This document shows positions 34,374-44,398 of a stretch of DNA of 64,000 nucleotides, piece by piece. The notes under the pieces were generated by a model, which was not told where the DNA came from, did not search any database, and worked only from the letters and a program-made list of their open reading frames with translations. The translations under genes and the position numbers were made by a program. Numbering within the stretch: position 1 is the stretch's first letter; each line of letters begins with the position of its first letter. The DNA comes from Mycobacterium sp. ITM-2016-00316 (GTDB lineage Bacteria; Actinomycetota; Actinomycetes; Mycobacteriales; Mycobacteriaceae), in NCBI RefSeq assembly GCF_002968335.2, contig NZ_CP134398.1:3038001-3102000 (forward strand). Reading direction: 5' to 3'.

Positions 34374-35120
34374 GTGATCGTGCTGCTGCCGCCCTCGGAA
34401 ACCAAGCGATCCGGGGGCGATGGCCCACCGCTGCGACTCGACCGACTCAGCTTCCCCGCACTGACCGGCGTGCGTACCGAACTCACCGGCGAGATCGCCG
34501 CACTGGCCGCCGACGTACCCGCCTGCCGCCGCGCCCTCGGTCTGACCGCGAAACAAGATGCCGAGATCGAGCGCAATGCCACTCTGATGACCACACCGAC
34601 GCTGCCGGCGATCGACCGCTACACCGGCGTGCTCTATGACGCCCTCGACGTCGGATCGCTGCGCGGGGCGAGCGCGTCCCGCGCACGGGCCCGGCTCGCC
34701 GTCGGATCGGCGCTGTTCGGGCTGCTCCGGGCGGACGATCCGGTACCGGCGTACCGATTGTCCGCGTCCGCCAAACTGCCCGGCCGGCCGACGCTGGCGG
34801 CCCGCTGGAAACCCGTGCTCGAGCCGGCGTTGGACGAGATCGCCGCCGACGAGTTGGTGGTCGATCTTCGATCGGGATCCTATGCCGCACTCGGCCGGCT
34901 CGACGGCGCGGTCCGGGTCAACGTGCTGGCCGAACACGCCGACGGACACCGCACGGTCGTCAGCCATTTCAACAAGGCACACAAGGGCAAACTGGCCCGC
35001 GCGCTGGTCAGCAGCAGGTCCGAACCCGACGACGCGGCCAAGGTCGCCGCCGTCGCACGAAAGGCGGGTATGCGGGTCGAGCGCACCGGCAACGATCTCG
35101 TCATCGTCGTGCCGGCCTGA
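34374..35120 (+). CDS. yaaA: Peroxide-stress protein YaaA family (DUF328)
   Basis: A 248-aa protein beginning LLPPSETKRSGGDG, the YaaA/DUF328 signature. It contains TGVLYDALD, LFGLLRADDPVPAYRLSASAKLPG and the late HFNKAHKGKLARAL motif. E. coli YaaA lowers free iron and limits DNA damage during H2O2 stress and binds DNA. The GTG at 34374 gives the canonical IVLLPPSE start. It is monocistronic here. Confidence 0.92.
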   Translation: MIVLLPPSETKRSGGDGPPLRLDRLSFPALTGVRTELTGEIAALAADVPACRRALGLTAKQDAEIERNATLMTTPTLPAIDRYTGVLYDALDVGSLRGASASRARARLAVGSALFGLLRADDPVPAYRLSASAKLPGRPTLAARWKPVLEPALDEIAADELVVDLRSGSYAALGRLDGAVRVNVLAEHADGHRTVVSHFNKAHKGKLARALVSSRSEPDDAAKVAAVARKAGMRVERTGNDLVIVVPA

Positions 35121-36278
<1,158 letters not shown>

Positions 36279-36321
36279 GCAATCCCCTACCACCCGCCGA
36301 CGGTATCGGTAGCGTGGCGGC

Positions 36322-37692
36322 ATGAAGCTGATCTCACCGACCGATGCGATGTTTCTCGTCGGAGAGTCACGGGAACACCCGATGCATGTCGGCGGGCTGC
36401 AACTGTTCGAACCCCCGGCCGACGCCGGACCGGACTTCGTCGGTGACCTGTACCGGACGATCGCCACGTGTGATGATTTTCAGCCGACGTTCCGCAAACA
36501 TCCGGCCAGCCTTCTTGGTGGAATATCCAATGTCGCTTGGACTTTGGACAGCGAGGTGGATGTCGACTACCACCTGCGCCGCTCCGGGTTGCCGCGCCCC
36601 GGGCGGGTCCGCGAGCTGCTGGAGCTGACCTCGCGGATCCACGGCACGCTGCTTGACAGGCACCGGCCACTGTGGGAGGCCTATTTCGTCGAGGGCCTCA
36701 GCGACGGCCGCTTCGCCATCTACACCAAGATCCACCATGCCCTCATCGACGGGGTGTCCGCGCAGCGTCTCATGATCCGCACGCTGGCCGCCGATCCGGC
36801 CGACCGCGAAGTCCGGGTGCCCTGGACGCTGCAGGCCAAGAAGCGCGCAGCGAAGTCCGCCAGTCCGGGCTCCTCCTTGGTGGGTGCGCTCACCGGTGCC
36901 GCAGGAGCGGTGGCCGGCATCGCCCCCTCGACCATCTCGCTGGCCCGCGCGGCCCTGTTCGAACAACAGTTGACGCTGCCGTTCCGGGCGCCGAAGACCA
37001 TGTTCAACGTGCCCATCGGCGGTGCCCGAAGGTGCGCGGCTCAGTCTTGGAAGCTGGCCCGGCTTCGCGCTGTGAAGGAGGCCGCCCCGGGATCGACCGT
37101 CAACGATGTGGTGCTTGCGATGTGCGCGGGAGCGCTGCGCGCCTACCTCGACGAGCAGCACGCGCTGCCCGAAAAACCCTTGGTGGCAATGGTTCCGGTC
37201 AGCCTGCGCGGCGAACACGAGCAGGACGCCGGCGGCAACATGGTCGGCACGATCCTGTGCAATCTGGCCACCGACGTCGTGGACCCGATGAAACGCCTGG
37301 AAGCCATCAGCGCGTCGATGCGGGACAACAAGCAGGTTTTCAGCGAGCTACCGCGCACCCAGGCGCTGGCGCTGTCCGGCTTCCTGGTCGCCGGGCTCGG
37401 GCTCAGCCTGGTGCCCGGATTCGTGTCCTCGGCACCGCCGCCGTTCAACATCGTCATCTCCAATGTGCCCGGAGCGCGGGAACCGATGTACTGGAACGGC
37501 GCCAGGCTGGACGGCAATTACCCGATGTCCATCGCCCTGGACGGGCAGGCACTGAACATCACCCTCACCAACAACGCCGACAACCTGGACTTCGGACTGG
37601 TCGGGTGCCGCCGCAGCGTGCCGCATCTGCAGCGGTTGCTGACCCATCTGGAGGATTCGCTGGCAGCGCTGGAACAGGCCGCCGGACTCTGA
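36322..37692 (+). CDS. Wax ester synthase/diacylglycerol acyltransferase (WS/DGAT)
   Basis: A 456-aa acyltransferase. The catalytic HHxxxDG motif is HHALIDG at residues 138-144. It also has PLWEAYFVEGL before it, GSTVNDVVLAMCAGALRAYL in the middle and the family-typical ISNVPGAREPMYWNGARL near the C-terminus. It makes triacylglycerol or wax esters from acyl-CoA at the membrane or lipid-body surface. The start LISPTDAMFLVGESREHPMHVGGL is canonical. It follows the mycolyltransferase by 43 bp on the same strand. Confidence 0.94.
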   Translation: MKLISPTDAMFLVGESREHPMHVGGLQLFEPPADAGPDFVGDLYRTIATCDDFQPTFRKHPASLLGGISNVAWTLDSEVDVDYHLRRSGLPRPGRVRELLELTSRIHGTLLDRHRPLWEAYFVEGLSDGRFAIYTKIHHALIDGVSAQRLMIRTLAADPADREVRVPWTLQAKKRAAKSASPGSSLVGALTGAAGAVAGIAPSTISLARAALFEQQLTLPFRAPKTMFNVPIGGARRCAAQSWKLARLRAVKEAAPGSTVNDVVLAMCAGALRAYLDEQHALPEKPLVAMVPVSLRGEHEQDAGGNMVGTILCNLATDVVDPMKRLEAISASMRDNKQVFSELPRTQALALSGFLVAGLGLSLVPGFVSSAPPPFNIVISNVPGAREPMYWNGARLDGNYPMSIALDGQALNITLTNNADNLDFGLVGCRRSVPHLQRLLTHLEDSLAALEQAAGL

Positions 37693-37884
37693 CCCGCCGC
37701 GGGGTTGCAGAAATGGGCTCGCGCGCTGCACTTTTCAGCGGCGAAGCGACAGCCTGCCCCGTGGCAGTCACAGGACGGCCACCGCTTCATATCGGATCGG
37801 TGTCGGCCAAAATCAGCGGTTTGCGCAATGTCGAGATCGCGATAGGTTCCCCTCGTCGTCAGTCGCAGGGAGACCGGGAAATCA

Positions 37885-39024
37885 ATGCCACGCACCACAA
37901 ATCGGATCGTGCTGACATCGTTTGCGACGGCAGGTCTGTACTGCGGCGTGCTCGGGTTGAGCCCCACGGTCTTTGCTGAGCCCAGCCCTGGAGTGCCGTG
38001 CCTGGACATGGTCTCCGACCTCGCCGCCGCTCCGGAGATCATCCCGCAGTCCTTGGAGGGTGGCGCCGCGGCGCTGAACGAAGCCTTCGCACCACCTCCA
38101 CCTCCGGCGCCCATGGAGATCGCGGCACCGCTGATCGAGGCCGCTGCCGTCCCGGCTCCGCCGGCGGAGATCGCGGCCCCGGCGGCCCCGGCACCCCCGG
38201 CGGTTCCCGCCGCGATCGAAGCCACCCCTGCGGCGCCCGCGGCGATGTCGGTGCTCGAGCGCGCAATGGCCGGACCGCCCGTGGCCCCGGTCGCCGCTCC
38301 GGTGCCCGCCGCGCTCCCCGTACCGGCGCCGATCGCGGCCCCTGCCGTACCGGTCGTGTCCCCGCCGCTGCCCGTCGGCGTTCCGCCGGTCCCGGTGCCC
38401 GTCCCGGCGGGCATCCCGATGGCCGCACCGGCCGCTCCGGTGGCCGCACCGCTGATCGAGGCCGCCGCGGTCAATCCGGTGGAGGCCGCCCCGCCGCTCG
38501 CCGCGACTCCCCCGCCACCGCCGCTCGCCGCGGCTCCCCCAGCACCGCCAGCCGAGGCAGCACCGCCGCCGGCACCCGTAGAGGCAGCACCGCCCGCGCC
38601 GGTCGAGGCCGTTGTTGCACCGGCGGAGAACCTGGCGGCCGCGCCGGTCGACGCGCCGCCACCCCCACCACCGGCGGCGGATGTCGCCCTGGTGGACGCC
38701 GCGGCACCCATTGCCGCCGCCGCGCCGGTAGAGGCCGCGGTCGCGCCACCCGTGGCGATCGGGGCACCCGCCGCTGCAGGCGTCGCCGAGGCGGCGGGCA
38801 ATGTTCTCCCCATGCTGGCCTCGGCCCCGGCAGTGCTGGCCGCGACGCCGCCGCCCCCGCTGGCCCTGCCGACCGTGCCCGGCTTGCCGGTGACGCTGCC
38901 AAGTGAGATCTCGCTGCCGACCGACCTGGTGTGCGAAGGCACCGCGTGGTCGGCCACCGCGACCGAAGGTGAACCCGTCGCGGCGGCACCCACGGCGCAG
39001 GGCGCCGGCCGCGCCGACTGGTGA
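37885..39024 (+). CDS. Very Pro/Ala-rich exported protein
   Basis: A 379-aa protein with a signal peptide (residues 1-31, ending TVFAEPSPG). A short segment with one Cys (GVPCLDMVSDLAAAPEIIPQ) is followed by ~300 residues made almost only of Pro, Ala and Val with scattered Glu, in runs such as EAAPPAP and PPPPPA. Near the C-terminus a second Cys (LVCEGTAW) appears. It is probably an extended wall-spanning or surface polypeptide. No enzyme domain is present. The high G+C content produces long open frames on every strand, but the signal peptide and GGGA ribosome site support this frame. Confidence 0.78.
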   Translation: MPRTTNRIVLTSFATAGLYCGVLGLSPTVFAEPSPGVPCLDMVSDLAAAPEIIPQSLEGGAAALNEAFAPPPPPAPMEIAAPLIEAAAVPAPPAEIAAPAAPAPPAVPAAIEATPAAPAAMSVLERAMAGPPVAPVAAPVPAALPVPAPIAAPAVPVVSPPLPVGVPPVPVPVPAGIPMAAPAAPVAAPLIEAAAVNPVEAAPPLAATPPPPPLAAAPPAPPAEAAPPPAPVEAAPPAPVEAVVAPAENLAAAPVDAPPPPPPAADVALVDAAAPIAAAAPVEAAVAPPVAIGAPAAAGVAEAAGNVLPMLASAPAVLAATPPPPLALPTVPGLPVTLPSEISLPTDLVCEGTAWSATATEGEPVAAAPTAQGAGRADW

Positions 39025-39060
39025 TCAGCGGCCGAAAGTACTAGCGGCGAGCGTGATCCG

Positions 39061-39726
39061 TCAGCGAGCGACGACTCCGGGCGCGCGCACCACGACCGGC
39101 ACCGCCGGGAAGTAGATCGCCATCTCGGAGCGTGACTTTCGCAGCGCCGCCGTGCCGTAGCCCTTCTTGCGCATATCGGGACGAATCCAGATACGCACCT
39201 CGACCTCATGGTCGACGAGCTCACCGAGGACCAGACCTACCTTCTCTTCGCCCTCCAGGGCCACGAACCAGGCCGCTTCTTCGGCGTCCAAACGGCCCAG
39301 CGCAGAGGTGATCTCGTCATCGAGGCTGCCTGCGGGGCCACCCGTGCCGTCACCTGCGGTGTGCAACTCGTCCACCCGGGCGGCGAAGATGTCGCGGTCG
39401 GTATCCCCCGAGAAGGCGCGCAGCACCAGCGTTTCCGCCGACGATGCCGGGCGCTCGTTGAGGGTGAACGTGAGCTGGCTGTTGAGGTCCTCCAGTTCGG
39501 CCGCGATGCCCCGGCGGGCATCCTTGGTCAGCTGCTGGAACGACAGCCCGAAAACGGCCTCACTGCCCAGGTGGGTGGTGCCGAGCAGTTCGGCGATGGC
39601 CGTCACGGCCGCGTCCCGGTCGGTGGCGTCGACGATGATGTCGAGCACCTCGTGCCGGCGGTCGAGCGCCTTCAGCAAGGCTTCGGCAATTTCACGGCGG
39701 GCGGCGGCACGATCCAGATCGGTCAT
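39061..39726 (-). CDS. GNAT-family N-acetyltransferase
   Basis: A 221-aa protein. The C-terminal ~120 residues form a GNAT domain: AAWFVALEGEEKVGLVLGEL, VEVRIWIRPDMRKKGYGTAALRKS (the acetyl-CoA-binding R-x-K-G-Y-G-T loop). The N-terminal ~90 residues (RREIAEALLKALDRRHEVLDIIVDATDRDAAVTAIAELL) are a helical region resembling that of topoisomerase-like/DNA gyrase C-terminal extensions found next to some GNATs, so a fused helper domain is possible. Substrate unknown. It converges with the Pro/Ala-rich gene. Confidence 0.82.
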   Translation of the reverse strand: MTDLDRAAARREIAEALLKALDRRHEVLDIIVDATDRDAAVTAIAELLGTTHLGSEAVFGLSFQQLTKDARRGIAAELEDLNSQLTFTLNERPASSAETLVLRAFSGDTDRDIFAARVDELHTAGDGTGGPAGSLDDEITSALGRLDAEEAAWFVALEGEEKVGLVLGELVDHEVEVRIWIRPDMRKKGYGTAALRKSRSEMAIYFPAVPVVVRAPGVVAR

Positions 39727-39782
39727 GCCGCCAAGCCTAGATCAAGCGCCGCGGGTACCGGGATCGGATCCGGCCACGTCGA

Positions 39783-41045
39783 TCAGACCTGAGCGAACCG
39801 CTTTTCGTCGTAGAGCCGTGCCCACTCCGCGCGCGGCCGGATCGAGGTGTCGACATCGGTGGCGGTGGCCCGCAACGCGCCAACGGTCGCCTTCTCCTTG
39901 GGAGTGAGCTTGAACGGATCCCAGCCGAAGAACCTGCAGGAATTCTCCCAGGTGATCTTGTTGATGTCGGCGTCGTCGGCGCCCGCGGCGTTCAACTCGG
40001 CGAGTACCTGCTCGGGAGCATCGGGCCAGAAGCAGTCCGAGTGCGGATAGTCGCATTCCCACGCGATGATGTCGATGCCGATCTCATGCCGCAACTTCAG
40101 TGAAGTCTTGTCGGTGACGTAGCAGGCCAGCGAGTGCTCACGGAAGACGTCGCTGGGCATTTTGTCACCGAAGTCGCGGCGCAGCCATTTCTGATTCGTG
40201 TAGTGCCGGTCGCTGCGGTCCAGATAGAACGGGATCCAGCCGATACCGCCCTCGGAGAACGCGAACTTGAGGTCAGGGTAGTTGCGCATAGCCGGTCCCC
40301 ACAGCAGGTCCTGGGCACACATCGCCGATACCTGGGTGGCCAGGATGATCAGGTTGTCGATGGGGGCGTTGGGCGCCATGCTGATCGCTCCGAAGCCGGT
40401 GCCGATGTGCAGGCACATCACGACCTGCTCGTCGGAGAGCGCCTGGAAGACCGGACCCCAGTACTCCTCGTCGTGGTAGCTCGGAAGTCCTTCCAGGTGC
40501 GGCAGTTCCGGCATCGTGACCGCGCGACACCCCTTGGCGGCGACCCGCTTGATCTCCTTGATCATCGCCTCCGGGTTCCAGGTCGGCAGCACGGCGATCG
40601 GGATGAATCGGTCCGGGTAGGAGCCGGCCCACTCGTCGATGTGCCAGTCGTTGTAGGCCGACACCATCACCAGCGTGACGTCCTCGCGGTGCATGTTGAG
40701 ATGGCGTGCGGAGAATCCGGTGAAGGTCGGAAAGCACATCGAGGCAAGGATGCCGTTGCGGCTCATGTCCCGGACCCGTTCGTGGACGTCGTAGACGCCG
40801 GGGCGCATCTCGGCGAACCCGGCCGGGTCACGGCCCCACTCCTCGGCGGGCCAGGACACCACGGCGTTGAGGCCGCTGACGCCTTGCGGTCGGCCCTGAT
40901 ACATCCACTGGTCGACGCCCTTGTCGTCGGTCACGACGATCGGGGCCTCTGATTTGTACTTGGCGGGTACGTGGTTCAGGAACATGTCGGGGGGCTCGAC
41001 GACGTGGTCGTCGATGCTCACAAGAATCAGGTCGTCGGTCTGCAT
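39783..41045 (-). CDS. Amidohydrolase family protein (amidohydrolase 2 / ACMSD-like)
   Basis: A 420-aa TIM-barrel metal enzyme. ILVSIDDHVVEPPDMF carries the first metal-type Asp/His strand, later VMCLHIGTGFG and WECDYPHSDCFWPDAPE supply further His and Asp residues. The family includes decarboxylases and hydrolases such as ACMSD; many mycobacterial members are of unknown substrate. The ATG at 41045 is divergent from an AraC regulator at 41070, only 24 bp away, which makes that regulator the likely controller. Confidence 0.88.
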   Translation of the reverse strand: MQTDDLILVSIDDHVVEPPDMFLNHVPAKYKSEAPIVVTDDKGVDQWMYQGRPQGVSGLNAVVSWPAEEWGRDPAGFAEMRPGVYDVHERVRDMSRNGILASMCFPTFTGFSARHLNMHREDVTLVMVSAYNDWHIDEWAGSYPDRFIPIAVLPTWNPEAMIKEIKRVAAKGCRAVTMPELPHLEGLPSYHDEEYWGPVFQALSDEQVVMCLHIGTGFGAISMAPNAPIDNLIILATQVSAMCAQDLLWGPAMRNYPDLKFAFSEGGIGWIPFYLDRSDRHYTNQKWLRRDFGDKMPSDVFREHSLACYVTDKTSLKLRHEIGIDIIAWECDYPHSDCFWPDAPEQVLAELNAAGADDADINKITWENSCRFFGWDPFKLTPKEKATVGALRATATDVDTSIRPRAEWARLYDEKRFAQV

Positions 41046-41069
41046 ACCTAACTAGTACCCTCGGATTCC

Positions 41070-41918
41070 GTGACCGTCTCTGCGCTATCGGACAGAGGTT
41101 TGACCTTTTCGGCCAAACTGGATGGACCCGGCCGACCGGTCATCGAATTGCGCCGTGGCGGGCACGCGCCGGCGGGCAGCTACCTCTACGAGGGCGACGG
41201 GTTGATCACCGGCTGGCACTCGCACGAGGTTCATCAGATCGAATACGCCCTGCAGGGTGTCGTCGAGGTGGAGACCGATGCGGGGCACTATCTGCTGCCA
41301 CCCCAGCAGGCCGCCTGGATCCCGGCCGGGTTGGAACACCAGGCGGTGATGAACCCGGACGTCAAGACCGTCGCGGTGATGTTCGACGCGCAGATGATCC
41401 CCGACACCGGCGACCGGGCCCGGATCATCGCGGTGTCGCCGCTGATCCGGGAGATGATGATCTACGCCCTGCGCTGGCCGATCGACCGGGACCACAGCGA
41501 CGAGATGTCCGACGGCTTCTTCCGCACCATGGCCCACCTGGTCACCGAGGCACTCGACCACGAGGCGCCGTTGAGCCTGCCGACGTCGGATCATCCGATC
41601 GTCGCGACGGCGCTGGCCTACACCAAGGAGCATCTCGCATCGGTGACCGCTGAGGATGTCAGTCGCGCGGTGGCGGTCTCGGAACGGACGCTGCGCAGGT
41701 TGTTCTCCGACAGCCTCGGGCTGTCCTGGCGGACCTATCTGCTGCACGCCCGGATGCTGCGCGCGATGGCATTGCTGGCCGCACCCGGCCAGTCGGTACA
41801 GGCGACCTCGTCGGCGGTGGGTTTCGACAACCTGAGCTCGTTCACCCGCAGCTTCGCCCAGTTCTGCGGCGAGACGCCATCGGCCTACCGCAAAAGGGTT
41901 GCCGGCGAGAAGGATTGA
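41070..41918 (+). CDS. AraC-family transcriptional regulator
   Basis: A 282-aa regulator with an N-terminal cupin (ITGWHSHEVHQIEYALQGVVEVETDAG, then PPQQAAWIPAGLEHQ, about residues 45-100) and a C-terminal AraC double HTH (about 185-280) containing VSERTLRRLFSDSLGLSWRTYL and SAVGFDNLSSFTRSFAQFCGETPSAYRK. GTG at 41070 is the start. It is divergent from the amidohydrolase gene and probably responds to that enzyme's substrate. Confidence 0.92.
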   Translation: MTVSALSDRGLTFSAKLDGPGRPVIELRRGGHAPAGSYLYEGDGLITGWHSHEVHQIEYALQGVVEVETDAGHYLLPPQQAAWIPAGLEHQAVMNPDVKTVAVMFDAQMIPDTGDRARIIAVSPLIREMMIYALRWPIDRDHSDEMSDGFFRTMAHLVTEALDHEAPLSLPTSDHPIVATALAYTKEHLASVTAEDVSRAVAVSERTLRRLFSDSLGLSWRTYLLHARMLRAMALLAAPGQSVQATSSAVGFDNLSSFTRSFAQFCGETPSAYRKRVAGEKD

Positions 41919-41924
41919 TACTCA

Positions 41925-42551
41925 CTACGGCCTACGAAACAGGCCCTCGCGCAACAATTCGTTCACAGCGTCCCGCCAACGCTCCAGTTGCTCCGGGGCG
42001 GTGAACGACCCCGGCAGGTGCCTCTCGATATGCCCGCGCATGCTGACTGCGCCGAGCGGAAGGATCAGCGCGTTGATGACCGCCCAGGGCAGGTCGATAT
42101 CCGGGCGGGTCTCCCCGCGCTCGGCGCGCTCCTGCCAGCGCACCATGCCGATCCGGTAGAGGCTGTCGAAGATCGTGGTGCCCAACTGACTCCCGTCAAC
42201 CAGGGCACGGCCCACATAGGCCGCCACGTCGGGGTGCTCGGCGAAGATCTTGTTCACCCGGTTGCCGACCTCCGAGACCGAATCGGCGGCGAGCTCGGGG
42301 ATGGGCTGTGCCATCGGGGCGATCACCACGTCGACCACGTATTGGTCGACGGCCTCGATCAATCCGGCCTTGGTGGAGAAATGATGTTGCACGAGCCCGA
42401 GTGACACCCCGGCCGCCGCGGCGACCCCGCGCAACGTCGTCGCGGCGGTGCCATGCACCGCGAAACTCTGCAACGCCGCGGTACGGATTTTCTCGACGCT
42501 GCGCGGCACCTCAACGCCCGTCCCGCCGGCCTCAGAGTTCACAATTGCCAC
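41925..42551 (-). CDS. TetR-family transcriptional regulator
   Basis: A 208-aa regulator (GTG 42551; TTG 42560 or GTG 42566 are alternatives). The HTH is EKIRTAALQSFAVHG followed by TLRGVAAAAGVSLGLVQHHFSTKAGLIEAVD, standard TetR with the recognition helix at about residues 45-55. The rest is a helical ligand domain ending in LRRP-type tail. A 34-bp dyad sits just upstream, between this gene and the divergent WhiB gene, and is probably its own operator. Confidence 0.92.
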   Translation of the reverse strand: MAIVNSEAGGTGVEVPRSVEKIRTAALQSFAVHGTAATTLRGVAAAAGVSLGLVQHHFSTKAGLIEAVDQYVVDVVIAPMAQPIPELAADSVSEVGNRVNKIFAEHPDVAAYVGRALVDGSQLGTTIFDSLYRIGMVRWQERAERGETRPDIDLPWAVINALILPLGAVSMRGHIERHLPGSFTAPEQLERWRDAVNELLREGLFRRP

Positions 42552-42583
42552 CGTAGTCAATCTCACTCCACCACGGCTGGTCG

Positions 42584-42617
42584 ATACGTCTGTATCGTAA
42601 GTACGATACAAACGTAT
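42584..42617. promoter_or_regulatory. 34-bp TetR-type operator between tetR and whiB genes
   Basis: 16-bp arms ATACGTCTGTATCGTA (42584-42599) and TACGATACAAACGTAT (42602-42617) pair with a single mismatch about an AG centre. The long dyad is typical of TetR sites holding two dimers. It ends at the whiB-like ATG (42616), so it would block transcription of both genes. Confidence 0.8.
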
Positions 42618-42933
42618 GGTCCAGCAACTCGATGACTCGAGACGGAAGGGATGGTGGGGGGACGTGTATCCGATATCGATCGAAGACGGAGTGTGGACGG
42701 CACCGTGCACACAGAATCCCGACCGATGGACGACGACGGCGGACGAGGGGGCAAAGGCGTTGTGCCGCTCATGTCCGCGCCGCTGGCAATGCGCCAAAGA
42801 GGCCTGTGTGACTCCGGGGGCGGAGGGTCTGTGGGCCGGTATCGTGCTGCCGCCGGCCGGGCGGAGTCGGCAATTCGCGCTGAAACAGTTGCGCTCGTTG
42901 GCCGAGCGCAACGGAATCGCGGCGCGGCACTGA
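42616..42933 (+). CDS. WhiB-family iron-sulfur regulator
   Basis: A 105-aa WhiB-like protein. The four cluster Cys are Cys31, Cys50, Cys53 and Cys59 (ALCRSCPRRWQC), and GLWAGIVLP at 71-79 is the beta-turn motif G-(V/I)-W-G-G in slightly altered form. WhiB proteins bind [4Fe-4S] and partner SigA. The ATG at 42616 lies inside the operator, so the GTG at 42664 (YPISIEDGVWTAPC) preceded by a G-rich tract may be the true start, giving 89 aa. Its control by the adjacent TetR protein is inferred. Confidence 0.88.
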   Translation: MVQQLDDSRRKGWWGDVYPISIEDGVWTAPCTQNPDRWTTTADEGAKALCRSCPRRWQCAKEACVTPGAEGLWAGIVLPPAGRSRQFALKQLRSLAERNGIAARH

Positions 42934-42958
42934 TCGCACCCGACCCCGGATCAGCGAC

Positions 42959-43339
42959 CTACCGCGGCGGCGCACCCGAACAATCCGGGTCCACCTGCAC
43001 CGCATACGAGGTGATGGCGCTGATCCGGGTTCCGGTGAACTCGATGATGTCGCACCCGGCCACCGCCGTCACGCCGTTGGGCCCGCTGTAGCGGGCCACG
43101 GTGTCCACCGCCACCACATCTCCTTGGGCCGCGACCACACAGCGCTGCATGCTGGTCTCGGTGTCGGCCAGGCTCTCGCGCGTTTCGCGGCAGGTGCGGA
43201 TCACGGCGTCGGCACCTTCGAGCACCATGTAGCCCACGATCGTCCACTGGACGTCTCTGGCCAGATGCGGCAGGGACTCCTCGAAACGATGGGTGGAGAA
43301 CGCCAGTGCGACGGCGCCTCGGTCGATCGGATCGTCCAT
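42959..43339 (-). CDS. NTF2/SnoaL-like protein
   Basis: A 126-aa protein with the cone-shaped NTF2-like pattern: ALAFSTHRFEESLPHLARDVQWTIVG, a central VLEGADAVIRTCRET helix, and the strand pairs VVAVDTVARYSG and VAGCDIIEFTGTRISAITSY. The family covers isomerases, hydrolases and lipid-binding proteins; no catalytic set is clear. It is convergent with the whiB-like gene and divergent from the alpha/beta hydrolase at 43464. The ATG at 43339 follows GAGGA. Confidence 0.83.
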   Translation of the reverse strand: MDDPIDRGAVALAFSTHRFEESLPHLARDVQWTIVGYMVLEGADAVIRTCRETRESLADTETSMQRCVVAAQGDVVAVDTVARYSGPNGVTAVAGCDIIEFTGTRISAITSYAVQVDPDCSGAPPR

Positions 43340-43463
43340 GGTGTCCTCCTCGATCGCATTGCTGACAACGAAGCCAGCGTGCACCAGACCATTCCATGAC
43401 GACCTGCGGCGCGTGGCGAAGGGCACGATATTGCAGGTCTGTAATCCATGACACACTCGGCTG

Positions 43464-44384
43464 ATGGTTCCTCCCATCGCGCGCCCCAAGCTCGAGGGCA
43501 ATGTCGCCGTCAGCGCTGACCGCCAACTCGGTTTCGCCGAGTTCGGCGATCCCCGAGGCCGGGCGGTCTTCTGGTTGCACGGCACGCCCGGCGCGCGCCG
43601 CCAGATACCCGCCGAGGCACGTGCCTACGCCGGATTGGAGAAGGTCCGGCTGATCGGAGTGGACCGGCCGGGCATCGGGTCCTCCACGGCGCACCAGTAT
43701 CCCAACGTGCTGGCCTTCGCCGAGGACCTGCGCGTCATCGCGGACACGCTCGGCATCGACAACTTCGCCGTGATCGGCCTCTCCGGCGGCGGGCCGTACA
43801 CGCTGGCCGCCGCGGCTGCGATGCCCGACCGGGTGGTCGCCGCCGGTGTGCTCGGCGGCGTGGCCCCCTATGTCGGGCCGGATGGGATCGCCAGCGGTCT
43901 GATGAACCTCGGCTCGACGGTCGCTCCGGTGCTCGAGCTGGCGGGTGCCCCCATCAGATTGGCCGCTGCCACGCTGATCAAATTCATCGCGCCGGTCGGC
44001 TCACCGGCGTTGGAGATGTACGCGCGGATCTCCCCGGAGGGTGACCGACGGCTGCTGGCACGACCCGAGTTCAAGGCGATGTTCCTCGATGACCTACTCA
44101 ACGGCGGCCGCAAACAACTTGCGGCACCGTTCTACGACATCGTCGACTTCGTCCGCGACTGGGGATTCCGCCTCGATGAGGTCAAGGTCCCGGTGCACTG
44201 GTGGCACGGCGACAAGGACCACATCGTCCCGTTCGCGCACGGTGCGCACGTGGTGTCACGACTGCCGGACGCCGAGATGACCGTGCTGCCCGGCGAGAGC
44301 CACCTCGGGGGCCTCGGCTGCGCCGAAGAGATCCTCCGTACGATGCTTGACATCTGGGATCGCGACGGCCGCGGCTCCCGCTGA
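43464..44384 (+). CDS. Alpha/beta hydrolase
   Basis: A 306-aa hydrolase. Oxyanion strand FWLHGTPGARRQ, VDRPGIGSS, nucleophile elbow GLSGGGPYTL, then HGDKDHIVPF with the acid residue and GESHLGGL with the catalytic His. It is probably a soluble esterase, epoxide hydrolase or lactonase-type enzyme. It is followed after 14 bp by two LLM-class oxidoreductases on the same strand, which suggests a small degradation operon of three genes. Confidence 0.92.
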   Translation: MVPPIARPKLEGNVAVSADRQLGFAEFGDPRGRAVFWLHGTPGARRQIPAEARAYAGLEKVRLIGVDRPGIGSSTAHQYPNVLAFAEDLRVIADTLGIDNFAVIGLSGGGPYTLAAAAAMPDRVVAAGVLGGVAPYVGPDGIASGLMNLGSTVAPVLELAGAPIRLAAATLIKFIAPVGSPALEMYARISPEGDRRLLARPEFKAMFLDDLLNGGRKQLAAPFYDIVDFVRDWGFRLDEVKVPVHWWHGDKDHIVPFAHGAHVVSRLPDAEMTVLPGESHLGGLGCAEEILRTMLDIWDRDGRGSR

Positions 44385-44398
44385 AAGGAGTTCGGCAC

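Noticed and set aside
37518..39224. 568-codon minus-strand Gly/Ala/Ser-rich frame that looks like a PE_PGRS protein
   Set aside because: It is the reverse of the Pro/Ala-rich gene. The plus strand has a signal peptide and ribosome binding site, and there is no PE domain at the start of this frame.
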